64,000 nucleotides of DNA. Source: Eublepharis macularius (Eukaryota > Chordata > Lepidosauria > Squamata > Eublepharidae). The translations under genes were made by a program, and so were the position numbers. The notes beneath the pieces are model-generated. The model saw nothing but the letters and a program-made list of their open reading frames with translations. It was not told the DNA's origin and searched no databases. Shown here one piece after another: positions 49,439 to 58,774 of the stretch (positions are counted from its first letter, which is position 1; every line of letters starts with the position of its first letter). The stretch covers positions 38,238,001 to 38,302,000 of the forward strand of contig NC_072806.1 in NCBI RefSeq assembly GCF_028583425.1, written 5' to 3'.

Positions 49439-50959
49439 GATTCGGTTTCGTTTTCTCAGCCATGCCGGACGCTCCTCTCGGCTGGTCCGGGAGGAAACGA
49501 CCGGGCACCCTGACCGGGCGGCTGATCCGCAAGGATTAGCCCCCAGGACTCCCAGGGAGGGAGCCAGGGTCCGGGACGCGGCGGGAAGAACTCCCCGAAA
49601 TCAATGCGGGGGGGAAATTGCCCGTTTGTCCCTATGGAGGCCGGCAGATGTGCGCGGCGCCTCGAGTGCCGCCGGGCAACGAGAAACGGCAAGTAAAAGA
49701 AACAGGCGGAAGCCTGTAAACAAGCGAATCCCTTCTGTTCTACAAGCGTTTGTGAAGGAGAGGTTGATCTGAAGAAGACTCGCTCTTCCCCTTCGTTGAG
49801 TTCCAGAATTTTGTTGGCGCCCCCCCCCCCAAATGGCAGCAAAGAAGCAAAGTCCCGCTCTCGGTAAGTCAATCTCGGCTACCTTGAAGGGGGAGTCGCT
49901 CGAAGAGTTGGTGCGCAGGGCGGTGGTGGAAGCCATAAAACCCTTTGTTGACAAGCTGAACGAAACTGATCAAAGGGTGGGCTTAATTGAAAGCGAGGTG
50001 AAAACCATTAAGGCAGCAGCGGGGGGGGGGGGGGCAGAAAAGTCTGCTCTGGAAAGTGCGTCACTTGTGAAGGCTACAAAAAAGGAGCTGAAGTTGGTGG
50101 AGAACCAGCTGATCGGGCTACAGGTGGAACGAACGCAGACAATTTTGCGTCTCCAAAACGTGAAAGAGGAGGAAAATGAGGATCTGTGGGATTTGGTCTC
50201 GGAACTACTGGCGACACCCGCGAGGACGACTAAAGAAGAGGTTAAAAGCGCCATTTTGGAGGTCCGTCGGGCTTCTTCAAAATATGCAACAAAGCGACAG
50301 TTGCCTCGTGAGATCATTATTGACTTTTCATCTAAAAAGATTCGGGACACCATCCTATATAACTCATATAATGCGGATTTGGACTTTATGGGTTTGAAAG
50401 TCAAGATTTTGAAGGACGTTCCATTTCTAGTCCGGAAACGGCGTTTTAAATATAAAAAGTTTGCAGCTCTTCTGAGGGACCATGGAATAAAGTACAAATG
50501 GTTATTCCCGGAAGGAATATGGTTCAGATATAAAGATCAGGCCTATAAGATATTATCAGAAGATCAACTAAAGGATTTTGAGAATAAAAACCCAGAACTC
50601 TGCTGCACCAAGAAAGAAGAAAAGGAGGAGCCGGAGGGGGGGGAGGAGGAGGAGAGCATCGCAACAGCAGTTGCACAGAGAGAACTGCGTCCAGGACCTA
50701 GAAGGGGGAGGAAAGTTTAATCAGATTTTGAAATGTTTATTCTCTGTATGATTAACCACTCCATCATTATTCTATGGAGCTATTTTTGTATTATGACAGT
50801 ATGAAGGGAAACATTGAAGTGTAGTGTTTAGTGTTTGTAGTTCATCCCCCCCCTTTTCTTTTTCCACTCCCCTTTGTCCCTTCCCTCTCCCCTTTCCTTG
50901 TGATAGTCTGTAGTGTTTTGTAGTTATGAAAAATAAAAAAATTTATTAAAAAAAAAAAA
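49439..50959 (+). mobile_element. ORF1-only LINE-1 element (HAL1-like), with target duplication
   Basis: A 1.52-kb element flanked by perfect 17-base copies of TGTACTGTCACAGGCCC at 49422-49438 and 50960-50976, and ending in an A-rich tail (AATAAAAAAATTTATTAAAA then a run of A). It contains a GC-rich leader of about 390 bases, one open ORF1 and a 3'UTR of about 240 bases with a C/T-rich stretch. No endonuclease or reverse transcriptase is present. The clean duplication, the A-tail and the open frame all suggest a fairly recent insertion by LINE-1 machinery supplied in trans. The alternative is an ordinary L1 that lost ORF2 by deletion before or during insertion. Confidence 0.85.
49833..50720 (+). 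CDS. LINE-1 ORF1-type RNA-binding protein, 295 residues, uninterrupted
   Basis: LINE-1 ORF1p forms trimers that coat L1 RNA. This frame has the family layout. A basic N-terminus precedes a helical coiled-coil region (about 20-105). Next comes the RRM-like part with TQTILRLQNVKEEENEDLWD (about 105-125) and LPREIIIDFSSKKIRDTIL (about 157-175). The C-terminal domain has GLKVKILKDVP, RRRFKYKKFAALLRDHGIKY, WLFPEGIWFRYKDQAYKI and the closing 'FEN'. An acidic and then Arg-rich tail follows. Human ORF1p is 338 residues, so this is a little short. A 14-base G run (50021-50034) within the frame encodes four Gly and keeps it open, but such a run is slippage-prone. The ATG follows a 10-base C run. Host expression is unknown. 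Confidence 0.85.
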   Translation: MAAKKQSPALGKSISATLKGESLEELVRRAVVEAIKPFVDKLNETDQRVGLIESEVKTIKAAAGGGGAEKSALESASLVKATKKELKLVENQLIGLQVERTQTILRLQNVKEEENEDLWDLVSELLATPARTTKEEVKSAILEVRRASSKYATKRQLPREIIIDFSSKKIRDTILYNSYNADLDFMGLKVKILKDVPFLVRKRRFKYKKFAALLRDHGIKYKWLFPEGIWFRYKDQAYKILSEDQLKDFENKNPELCCTKKEEKEEPEGGEEEESIATAVAQRELRPGPRRGRKV

Positions 50960-51079
50960 TGTACTGTCACAGGCCCAAGAACACAAAGAGAGCTTCAGAG
51001 CTATGGGGGGATTTGAACCCGGATCTCTCAGCCCCTAGCCCAATACTCTAACCAATACACCACAGGCTCCATCATCCCA

Positions 51080-54000
51080 TTACATCATGAGCTCAGGAAA
51101 TCCTCTACAACCAACAGCAACTTCAGTATGATGAGAATCATATTTTTCCATGTTTCACGATGTGCACAAGGCTGAAAACTCACCAAGAGGAACGGGAACC
51201 TGAATGCAAGCCCCATCTGAGCTCTTATCCAATCTGTGGCATACTGTTCTTCCTTTCCTTCCCGTCCCCCAAGTTAAAAAGGCTCCTTCTGTGCAAACGT
51301 TGCCAAAGAAGCATGCCTTGGCAGGTCTACTCAGGAGTAAGCCCCGTGTTATTCATCCTTAGGACAGCAGCCAATGTAGCGCAGCACTCAGAGAATTTGG
51401 TTCTCTCAAAAGGTTTTTTTGCAGACACAAAAATCCAGTTTCCAGACCGTGCAGTTCTGCAGGCAACGCTGACTTGGAAGTCTCAGAAGCCAGATGAGTT
51501 GACAAGCAAGGTTTGGGGAGGGGGAGATGTCCAGTGCCTCCTCAAGTAAAAAGAAGATCATGCACCCTAGCACACAGACAGGGAGTTGGCATCACCTGGG
51601 CATGAAGCTGCCCGTTCTTAACGGAGGAGAGCAAACCTAGCTTTGCCCCCACCCCAGCATCAGGCAGCGCTTCAGTTCACAACACACAACAGCAGCACTT
51701 TCCCTTGGAAATCAGCCTGCTCCCACCTGACCCCAAGCAACAAACGCAAAGCCTGCACTTCCTCTCAGGGTCACAGAGATCCAGGGGGCCGATTCTAGCT
51801 CGAGCACAGCTTTACCATCCCACACCCTTTGAAGACTTTCACGGATTGGATTTGTCCCTTAGAGGGGGGGGGGCGGTTTCCATGCTCCTGAAAGATGGCC
51901 TTGGCTGTTACAGATGTGGGGGGGGGCATGCACGGCAGGCAAGAACAAGCTACGAGAAACATCTTTGGAAGCAGTTTGTTTTGCAGCCAGATATAAGCTT
52001 TTAAGTGGACGAAACACCTCCAAGACACTGAAGTGGGAGGGGGGGGAGTATCAAGGTCAATTCTTCAAGCAGATGTTCCGCTTTGAGAGAAAAGCTAGCC
52101 AAACCTCCTTCCCCACTCCTGAAGTATCCACTGCCCTCCACACTTGGCCCCAAACCTCTTCTGAAGGTGGTTTTTCCAATTGGGAGTGCAACAGGAGGTG
52201 CAATTTTCCTGTGTCTTAATTCTGGAGTACCAATTAAAACCTTGTAAATATTTGGGCTCAAGCAACATCCAAAGTGGTGTCCACCTTATGCACTCTACCA
52301 CAGCCACCTAGCACAAAGGCCAATCCCCTAAGCATTCATCCAATTCAGATTAGCACATGGGAAGCCTACTCCAGAGAAGGCACCCCTTCCCTGCACAAGT
52401 CAGCAAGAAAGATGCACATGCATCTCTTTTCTCGAAGCAGTTTAAAGATTTTACTTTTTGAAGAAAAAAAATTTGGCGGTGTTTTGAAGCTAGAGCTACC
52501 ACCACACGAGTGTTCCCAACACTTGCAATGTTTTATGTATTTCATTTCAACTGGTTAGATGTCTTATGTCTTTTCAAACAGTCCCTGTTCTGAGTTCTCC
52601 TCATGAGGCGACCTGCAGGCAAAAGAATTTAAAAGATTACACAGCGCCTTGCATTCTTAGAGAACGGCAAGTTTTTTAAAAACTCAAAACACAACAGCTA
52701 TGGAAAGACTAACTGTACCAGCATGGTAGCCCCCAGTTCAAATCCCGGCCTCCTCAAATACACTAGGTGCCCCCAGCACCCTCAGCCCCAGTCTCTCCCC
52801 CCCCCCGCACTGCAGGGATAATACTGCACTATTTCACAAGACTATTGAAAATATGTTTGAAGAAACTGCAAATCAAGCACTTTTTGTATTTTCAAGTGTT
52901 CCGTGTAAGCCCTAAACACATTTATATGCTGCTTTTCTCTAGGATTTAAGCAGCTTACAAATTCTAAACTCCCTCAAATTCCAAACTCCCTCAAAATTCA
53001 AGGACATTACTAGAATTTTCAGCTGCACAGAGAGCCTGCAGTCCTCAACCTAAGCGCCACGGCCAGATTCTGCTCCCCACTCTGTCCAGACTATCACAGA
53101 AGTTCAGCAGAGCCTCCCTGAAGAAGAGACCAGCCCCCCACTCAAACAAGCCACATGATCAGCAATAACTGCTTGCCGAAATCCACCCCATGAGCCCTTG
53201 GGAATCTGCCTGGCAATCACTGCTCTCTACAGTGGCAATCAGGGAATCCACTCTGGGGCAGAGGAGCGAACTCTGCTTGGCAGACGGGCCAGCTCCACGC
53301 TCTCAAGAGGAAGGAAACGGGCGACGCTGATAAGGCCAGCCCCAATATCGGCAGCAGAGGAGGGAGCGGAGGCATGGCCATCACGGGCTGACATTTCTCC
53401 TCCTGTTACGAGTCACCACCACTAACCCCATTCAAAGGGGTAGCAATGGGTCGCCTCCTGCAGTCAGTTCACCAAGGAGCTGGGCCGGTGTTTCGCTTCC
53501 CAGCCGGCTGAAAGGGCCTGGCTCTAGGATCTGTCGGTGCCTGTTTATAGCAGGCAGGAGTGATCTTTAAAAAGAGAAAGCAAACAAGGCAACATGACCT
53601 TGTGAGCAAAGACAGTTCTGGCTCCTCCAATGACCCATGCGCCGCAGCCATAAAGGGTGCAGGTGTGCGTGCGTGCGCGCCTGCAACGCCCTCTAGCTCC
53701 TGGAGGAAAAGGGTGTCTTCACCGGTCCAAGCGAGAAAGGGGACCCCAAGGAGACCAGCCAGCCAAATCCCGCCCTTGCCATTACAAGGCACTTAAGATC
53801 AACAGACTTCAGACTGCGCTTAAGCCGAGGGACAGAGTCAGATCTTCATGTATGCTTGGAATGGTGTCCCACGGTTTAGCTGAAATTTTCAAGGTATTTT
53901 TAGCCCACCTTCTCCCCACCCCCACAAAACAACTTTAACTCCTACACAATACACAGGAATCACTGTAAGCCTTGTGTTTTCAATATCCATGCTGGTTTTA

Positions 54001-54480
54001 AAACAGCTATATCATGTTTGAAAGCAAGATCAAGACAGCAAGTTACTAAATACATTACAAAACTAGCGAGCAGTTATCACTTTGTAGAAGTGCCAGAAGA
54101 AGCTAATGAACATAAACAGCAAATGACTCCCAACAAGTTAAGAGTCCAAAAGAGAGCTTGTCTCTGCTTAACACCTTTCACTTTTAAAAATAAACCCCAC
54201 CATCTGGGAGAAAACCACATCTTTGCCCCAAACTCACTCCAGCCCCATCTTAATAACAGGAGCAAAACAGCGACAACTCATAGAACTGGACAGCTCAGTA
54301 GGACTAACAGGTGGAACATTTTCCTCACCCGAGAAGTGCAGGTGCGTGAGAGGCCTACCTAGTCACTGCCACAGGACTGCGAGCCACGTTTTGACTATTT
54401 CTCAGCGGAAGTCTAGGCCATGATGGGGAGAACCCTTCCACCTAGCCGTAGGTATAGCCTGCCCTTCATCCGAGAGGACA
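51080..54480. other. AKAP1 intron 1 segment near the promoter island, no clear gene
   Basis: At 51323-51370 the words CTACTCAGGAGTAAGCCCC and CATCCTTAGGACAGCAGCC look like one arm of the hairpin MITE family (17868, 56205). G-runs lie at 51865 and 51917. A small direct repeat CAAATTCCAAACTCCCTCAAA lies near 52975. Otherwise nothing recognised; ORFs reach about 114 residues without domains. Confidence 0.4.
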
Positions 54481-54489
54481 AAACTTGGT

Positions 54490-54590
54490 TCTAGCCTCTG
54501 AAATTTTATCCTCACAACAGCCCTGCAAGGCAGGCACGCAGGAGACTCGGGGCCAAGGCCGCCTGGCGGCAGGATGCAGAATGGACTCCA
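54490..54590 (-). repeat. SINE tail fragment
   Basis: ATTTTATCCTCACAACAGCC and CTGCAAGGCAGGCACGC match the inverted tail words of the tRNA-SINE family. Confidence 0.4.
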
Positions 54591-55406
54591 GCCCGCCAGC
54601 CTAACCGCACACAACGCCGGGCCCTTCAGCCCAGGGCTCCGTTGACTGGCACGGCAGGGACACGGGCCGGTGTCGGGTGCTCAACGTGCACGGGGCAGTC
54701 CAGCCAGGGCGATGCCAAGCCACCCGCCTCCGCCTTCCAGCCCCAAAGCAGAAGAGCCTCCACTGCCCCCCATTCGGCACACGTTTTGGCTGCACCCCAC
54801 ACTCGGGGCCGCTCCGCTTCCAAAGGTGCCACGTCGGAGCAGGCGGCAGGCGGGGAGCGGGACCGGCAAGGCGCGACGGGCAGACGGCAGGGCCGAGCGC
54901 GAAGCCTCCCCGCCCTCGCCCCCAGACCCAAGGAGCGGCAGCGCCGGGAACAGGCAGGGGAGCGAGAGAGGAGCCGCGCACGTGGGCAGAGAGCCTTCGC
55001 CCAAGGCGAAGCGCCAAGGGCGGGCGGGCGGTCGGGCGGCGCTGCCCGGGCAGCCTGGCAAAGGGCGGCACGTGCACGTGTGAAGCCGCCTCAGAGGCGC
55101 GGGCAAGCTCGGCCCGTGAACGAATCAGCGGACCCTGCCCGGGAGGCAGCCGCGCCGCAGCCATCACGCCCGGCCAAGGGCAAGAGAAGCGGGAAGGGCG
55201 CCCGGGGGCGAGCGGCAGGCCAAGACCAGCCCAGCCGCGCCCCGAAGCGGGCCTCGGCCTGCCCCTCCGGCCGGCGGCGAAGGAGCGCCAGCGGGACCCG
55301 CCGGGGGCCCCCGCCAGCCGTGCCGGGCCGTGCCGTGCAGCCACCAACAGAGCGGCGCGTGAGGACTAGCGCCTTGCCGGAGCCCCCCGCCCGGGCCGCC
55401 ACTCAC

Positions 55407-55560
55407 GCTGCGGTCCGGCGCGCTCGCGCTCCTCCTCCTCCGCCTCCTCTTCCTCCGGGCCGGGCCGCCCCCGCCGCCGGGCCCCCGCGCGCCGCCGCGC
55501 CCGCCCCGCCACCCGCCGCTCGGTCGCCCCCCACGTGCTGCCCGGCCGGGCCTTTCGGAA
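55407..55560 (-). other. AKAP1: candidate AKAP1 non-coding exon 1
   Basis: On the minus strand a consensus-like donor, CCGCAGC|GTGAGTGG, lies at 55407/55406. The upstream stretch is purine-rich (GAGGAAGAGGAGGCGGAGGA), as in many 5'UTRs. No start site can be read directly, so the 5' end given is a guess. Splicing to 32293 is not proven. Confidence 0.4.
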
Positions 55561-55688
55561 CGCCGAGACATTCGACAGATATACACGGCGTTCCACTCGC
55601 CCCGCCCCCCGCGCTCGCGCGAGAAGTCCGAGGCCACGCCCCTTCTCCCGGGCTTCCCCTGCTCGGCGCGGAGGGGGCGGGGCACGAG

Positions 55689-55700
55689 TGCGCAGGCGCC
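55689..55700. promoter_or_regulatory. NRF-1-like site
   Basis: TGCGCAGGCGCC differs from the consensus YGCGCAYGCGCR at two positions. The context (CpG island, gene for a mitochondrial protein) makes it plausible but unproven. Confidence 0.25.
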
Positions 55701-55852
55701 GCGGGAGGCGGGCTCTTTTGCCCCTTTCAGGCGGAACCCTGCGCCTGCTCGCCTGGAAGTACTCCCGCTTTACTCCCGAGTAAACATGCCTTTTAGGATT
55801 GGGCTGGAAGGCTGCACTGCCAAACGCACTTACTGAGATTACACGCATACAC

Positions 55853-56045
55853 ACATAGAAGAAAAGAGTCCAGTAGCACCTTTGAGACTAGCCAACTTTA
55901 CTGTGGCATAAACTTTTGACAATCACAGTTCTTGCATTTTGCATCTGAAGAAGAGAATTGTGATTCTCGAAAGCTTATGCTACAGTAAAGTTGGTTAGTC
56001 TTAAAGGTGCTACTGGACTCTTTTCTATTTTGCTGCTACAGACCA
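55853..56045. repeat. palindromic repeat (GTCCAGTAGCACCTT family)
   Basis: AAAAGAGTCCAGTAGCACCT at the left and AGGTGCTACTGGACTCTTTT at the right are perfect inverse copies. Inner CCAACTTTACTGTGGCATAA pairs with TTATGC...AGTAAAGTTGG. The centre has TCTCGAAAGCTTATGC. A distant copy is at 23030-23178. It borders the CpG island on its upstream side. Confidence 0.8.
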
Positions 56046-56129
56046 ACAGGGCTAACTCCTCTGGAAACATACCTACGTGCATACTGGGAAGCAACATCCC
56101 GTTGCACTCAGTAGGGCCACTAGCTTTTG

Positions 56130-56345
56130 ATTTTATTAGTTGCCAATCTCCAGACCAGGCTTGGAGATTCCCAGAATTACAACTGATTTCCAGACTACAG
56201 AGATTTGCAGTGCAATCCTATGAAGAGTTACTCCAGTCTAAGCCCATTGAAGTCAATGGCCTTAGACTGGAGTAACTCTCCATAGGATTGGACTGTCTGT
56301 TTCCCTGGAGAAAATGGCTGCTCCCCAAACTTGGCAACTGTACTT
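56130..56345 (+). repeat. interspersed repeat split by a hairpin MITE
   Basis: TTGCCAATCTCCAGACCAGG, GGAGATTCCCAGAATTACAA and CTGATTTCCAGACTACAGAG lead to the MITE at 56205. The repeat resumes with CCCTGGAGAAAATGGCTGCT. The family is common in squamates; I do not know its formal name. Confidence 0.6.
56205..56303. repeat. hairpin MITE (same family as 17868), nested
   Basis: The left arm GCAATCCTATGAAGAGTTAC and right arm GTAACTCTCCATAGGATTG are inverted. The inner parts TCCAGTCTAAG...CATTGAAGTCAATG...CTTAGACTGGA are a nearly perfect palindrome. Better preserved than the copy at 17868. Confidence 0.75.
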
Positions 56346-56409
56346 TTTGCATTTTTATCTCACCCTTTCTCTAAGGGGCTCAAGTCATGGTGCTTCCAGC
56401 TTCCAATTT

Positions 56410-56540
56410 GAGAGCCAGTGTGATGTAGTGGTTACTGTCAGACCAAGGAGGCCCCGTAGCCCCGCTTACCACACAGCTGAGTGACCCTAAGGTAGTCATA
56501 CTTAGCCAAATTTATACCGCAAGGTTGTTGAAATGGTGGT
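56410..56540 (+). repeat. tRNA-derived SINE, partial
   Basis: GAGAGCCAGTGTGATGTAGT and GGTTACTGTCAGACCAAGG form the head and CTGAGTGACCCTAAGG, GTAGTCATA the body; the rest is lost. Confidence 0.55.
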
Positions 56541-56544
56541 GTGG

Positions 56545-56872
56545 TGTACTATCTTTGGGCCGGGCCTCTAAGACAGAGATGTTCGCCAGGAATATGAGTG
56601 AGACTTCTTGCCGGTCTCCTGTTGGAAGAGGTAGTGTAACTCCGCCCCAATTTTCTACCAGTAGGACCACTGCTGTTCTTCACCTCCCACCCCTTGGAAA
56701 TGTTTTACTGGGGCTGGGAAGGTGGGGTACTGTCTAGAGTTGTTTTATGAATGAAATGTGTGTGTATGGTTTTAATGTAAAATGTTAATATAAATTTTAA
56801 TACTGATGTTATCCGCCCTAAGCCTGTTTCCAGGGAGAGCAGACTGTCAATCTAGTCAATCAATCAGAAGGC
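56545..56872 (+). repeat. LINE 3' fragment and tail
   Basis: Ends GATGTTATCCGCCCTAAGCC, GTTTCCAGGGAGAGCAGACT and AATCTAGTCAATCAATCA. The AT-rich part before it (TTTTAATGTAAAATGTTAAT) is a typical LINE 3'UTR. Confidence 0.5.
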
Positions 56873-57116
56873 TCCGACTGAGTAACAGTAAGGATTGACC
56901 AGAGGGGTCCTTCCTATCTGCAGCTTCAAGTCCCCTGAGGGAGACAGAAACAATAGGCAACTTAGAGTTTCATCTCTGGTAGGGTACAGCCTGTGTTCTC
57001 TCTGCTAGGAAACAGAAGAATGGCAAGTAGACGTCTAGTTCTGACGTTGCTTGTAGTAGAGTCATACTGGTCAAAACATTTGCCGACAGCCTTTCTCAAC
57101 ATAGTAGACTGAAGAC

Positions 57117-57388
57117 CAGGGCTTTTTTTTTCTGGGAAAAGAGGTGGTGGAATTCAGTGGGTTGCCCTCAGAGAAAATGGTCACATGGCTGGTGGCCCCG
57201 CCCCCTGATCTCCAGACAGAGGGGAGTGGAGATTGCCCTCCGTGCCACCAAGTGGCGCAAAGCAGCGCAGAGGGCAATCTCAACTCCCCTCTGTCTGGAG
57301 ATCAGGGGGCGGGGCCACCAGCCATGTGACCATTTTCAAGAGGTTCCAGAACGCTGTTCAACCGCGTTCCAGCTGGAAAAAAGCCCTG
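57117..57388. mobile_element. hAT-type MITE with perfect 8-bp target duplication
   Basis: The element begins CAGGGCTTTTTTTTTC and ends GGAAAAAAGCCCTG. It is flanked by CTGAAGAC at 57109-57116 and 57389-57396, a perfect 8-base duplication typical of hAT. Inside, AAAATGGTCACATGGCTGG pairs with CCAGCCATGTGACCATTTT, and CCCTGATCTCCAGACAGAGG pairs with its inverse, leaving a loop near GTGGCGCAAAGC. It has no coding capacity. Sister copy at 35110. Confidence 0.92.
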
Positions 57389-57399
57389 CTGAAGACACT

Positions 57400-58100
57400 T
57401 TACAAAAAGATGCTCAAGCACACAACATCCCATCAGGACTGCGGTCTGACTCAAAGGGGAAAGCATTCTGGTATTTCATTGGGCCGAGGGCCAAGCAAAC
57501 AACTACCTAGGTATAACAAAGTTTTGCATTATACATAAAAAGAGCAGTAATGGAAATAGAAAGCAGAAAAAATACACCACCCTCATCCAGTTTACAATTC
57601 ATAACATCAACAAGTTCTAGTTCACTTTTAAAACATTATTTTAAAGCGTTTTAAAGCATCGCATTTTTATCCTGCCCTAAAAAGCTCAGGGCGCATCCAT
57701 AGCTCCCCTGTCCCCTTGAGCCTTATTGGAGAAAAGGGTGTCCAGTACCTGTATATATTCAAAGGCACGTATGTAAGTGCTTGGACCATAGGTCAGTCCG
57801 GGGTCATTTTCGCCCTACACTGGGAGCACTTTCAAGTCAGAATCTGGCCTGCGTTTTCCAGGTCTGCGCAACACACGGAGAGATCAGTTGCAGTGCGGAA
57901 ATTATTCAAGAAAGCTTGGCTGTCATTTCAGATGGAATCCTCTAGGAGCTTCTGAGACGCTTCTGGGATCCCACAGTCTGGGGAAAGCTGTGATGATTTC
58001 AGGATTGGATCCTTACCCTGGGAAGCCAAAATGCTTGCTGGGAACAGCAAAAGCTGGTCAGTTAGATCCCCTGCTCGTTGAGGACGGGTGCCGCCTAGAT
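57400..58100. other. flank segment, no recognised element
   Basis: A TTTTATCCTGCCCTAAAAAG at about 57666 hints at an inverted LINE/SINE tail. Nothing else was recognised. Confidence 0.4.
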
Positions 58101-58104
58101 GTGC

Positions 58105-58235
58105 CAAGGTAAGGTAAAGGCAGTCCCCTGTGCAAGCACCAAGTCATTACTGACCCATGGGGGGAAGTCGCATCACGACGTTTTCTTGGCAGACTTTTTA
58201 CGGGGTGCTTTGCCATGGACACGACTGGAAACCCC
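58105..58235 (+). repeat. squamate interspersed repeat fragment (GGTAAAGGCAGTCCCC)
   Basis: Words AAGGTAAAGGCAGTCCCCTG, TGCAAGCACCAAGTCATTAC, TGACCCATGGGG and CATCACGACGTTTTCTTGG form an ordered series I know as a common reptile repeat, possibly a SINE body. Family name uncertain. Confidence 0.5.
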
Positions 58236-58774
58236 TCCCCCCTGTATTTTTATTCATGCATCTTGGTTTTCCAGGGTGTGGAGGTGGCTTTGTTACCCAG
58301 AAATGCTGGGGGGGGGGGATAGTAGCGGGGGTTACCATCAGCAGAGCAGGTCTTGATCCAATGCTGCCTCTACAAATGATCTCTGGCACCTCATTGTGAG
58401 TAGTCCTGGGATAATTCTGAACTGGGCATCTCTCTGGTGGGCAAAGCTGTAGCCTCAGCAAAGGGACACAGAGCTGTGGTGGGAAGAGAAGCAGCACTCT
58501 GCACACATTCAAAGGTGCTCTGTTCATAGTGTGCACATACGGAAGATGTGTGGTTTACACATATCTGACTGTGAAGAGGTCTTGAGTCAGCCATGAGGGC
58601 AGCGCTCTCTAATTGTGAATTCATAAGCCGGGGGCGGTCTGTGGTGATTCTGTGCAAGAAGAAATGCCTTCTATGCTGAGAAATACTTTGTTTTTTTATT
58701 ACAGGTGCTTATGAGCAAAACTGTTCCATCCTCTTGGGGTTAGCAAAATCGGGGTTAAAACCTCTGTGACAGAC

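Larger units (their letters stand above)
49400..51075 (-). repeat. old tRNA-like SINE, split by the ORF1-only LINE-1
   Basis: The right part (51075-50960, minus strand) has CTGTGGTGTATTGGTTAGAG, CCGGGTTCAAATCCCCCCAT and TGTGTTCTTGGGCCTGTGAC. The left part resumes at 49438 with the duplicated GGGCCTGTGACAGTACA and GAGCTGTCTGAACAGACTGT. The LINE element sits between. The far end is approximate. Confidence 0.5.
54600..55780 (-). promoter_or_regulatory. AKAP1: CpG island, probable AKAP1 promoter
   Basis: About 1.2 kb is strongly GC-rich and dense in CpG while the surroundings are not, as expected for a housekeeping promoter. It lies 23 kb upstream of AKAP1 exon 2, a distance usual for a non-coding first exon. 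GC boxes (GGGGGCGGGG at about 55673), a CACGTG E-box (55531-55536), and TGCGCAGGCGCC at 55689-55700, close to the NRF-1 consensus used by many nuclear genes for mitochondrial proteins, are present. Long open frames on both strands (up to 384 codons, 54642-55796) are by-products of low stop-codon frequency in GC-rich DNA. Assignment to AKAP1 is by position and orientation of the splice donor at 55406. Confidence 0.65.

Noticed and set aside
54642-55796. 384-codon plus-strand ORF and several long minus-strand ORFs in the CpG island
   Set aside because: GC-rich DNA has few stop codons, so long frames open on several frames and both strands. The residues are Ala/Arg/Pro/Gly-rich with no domain, and the position fits a promoter.
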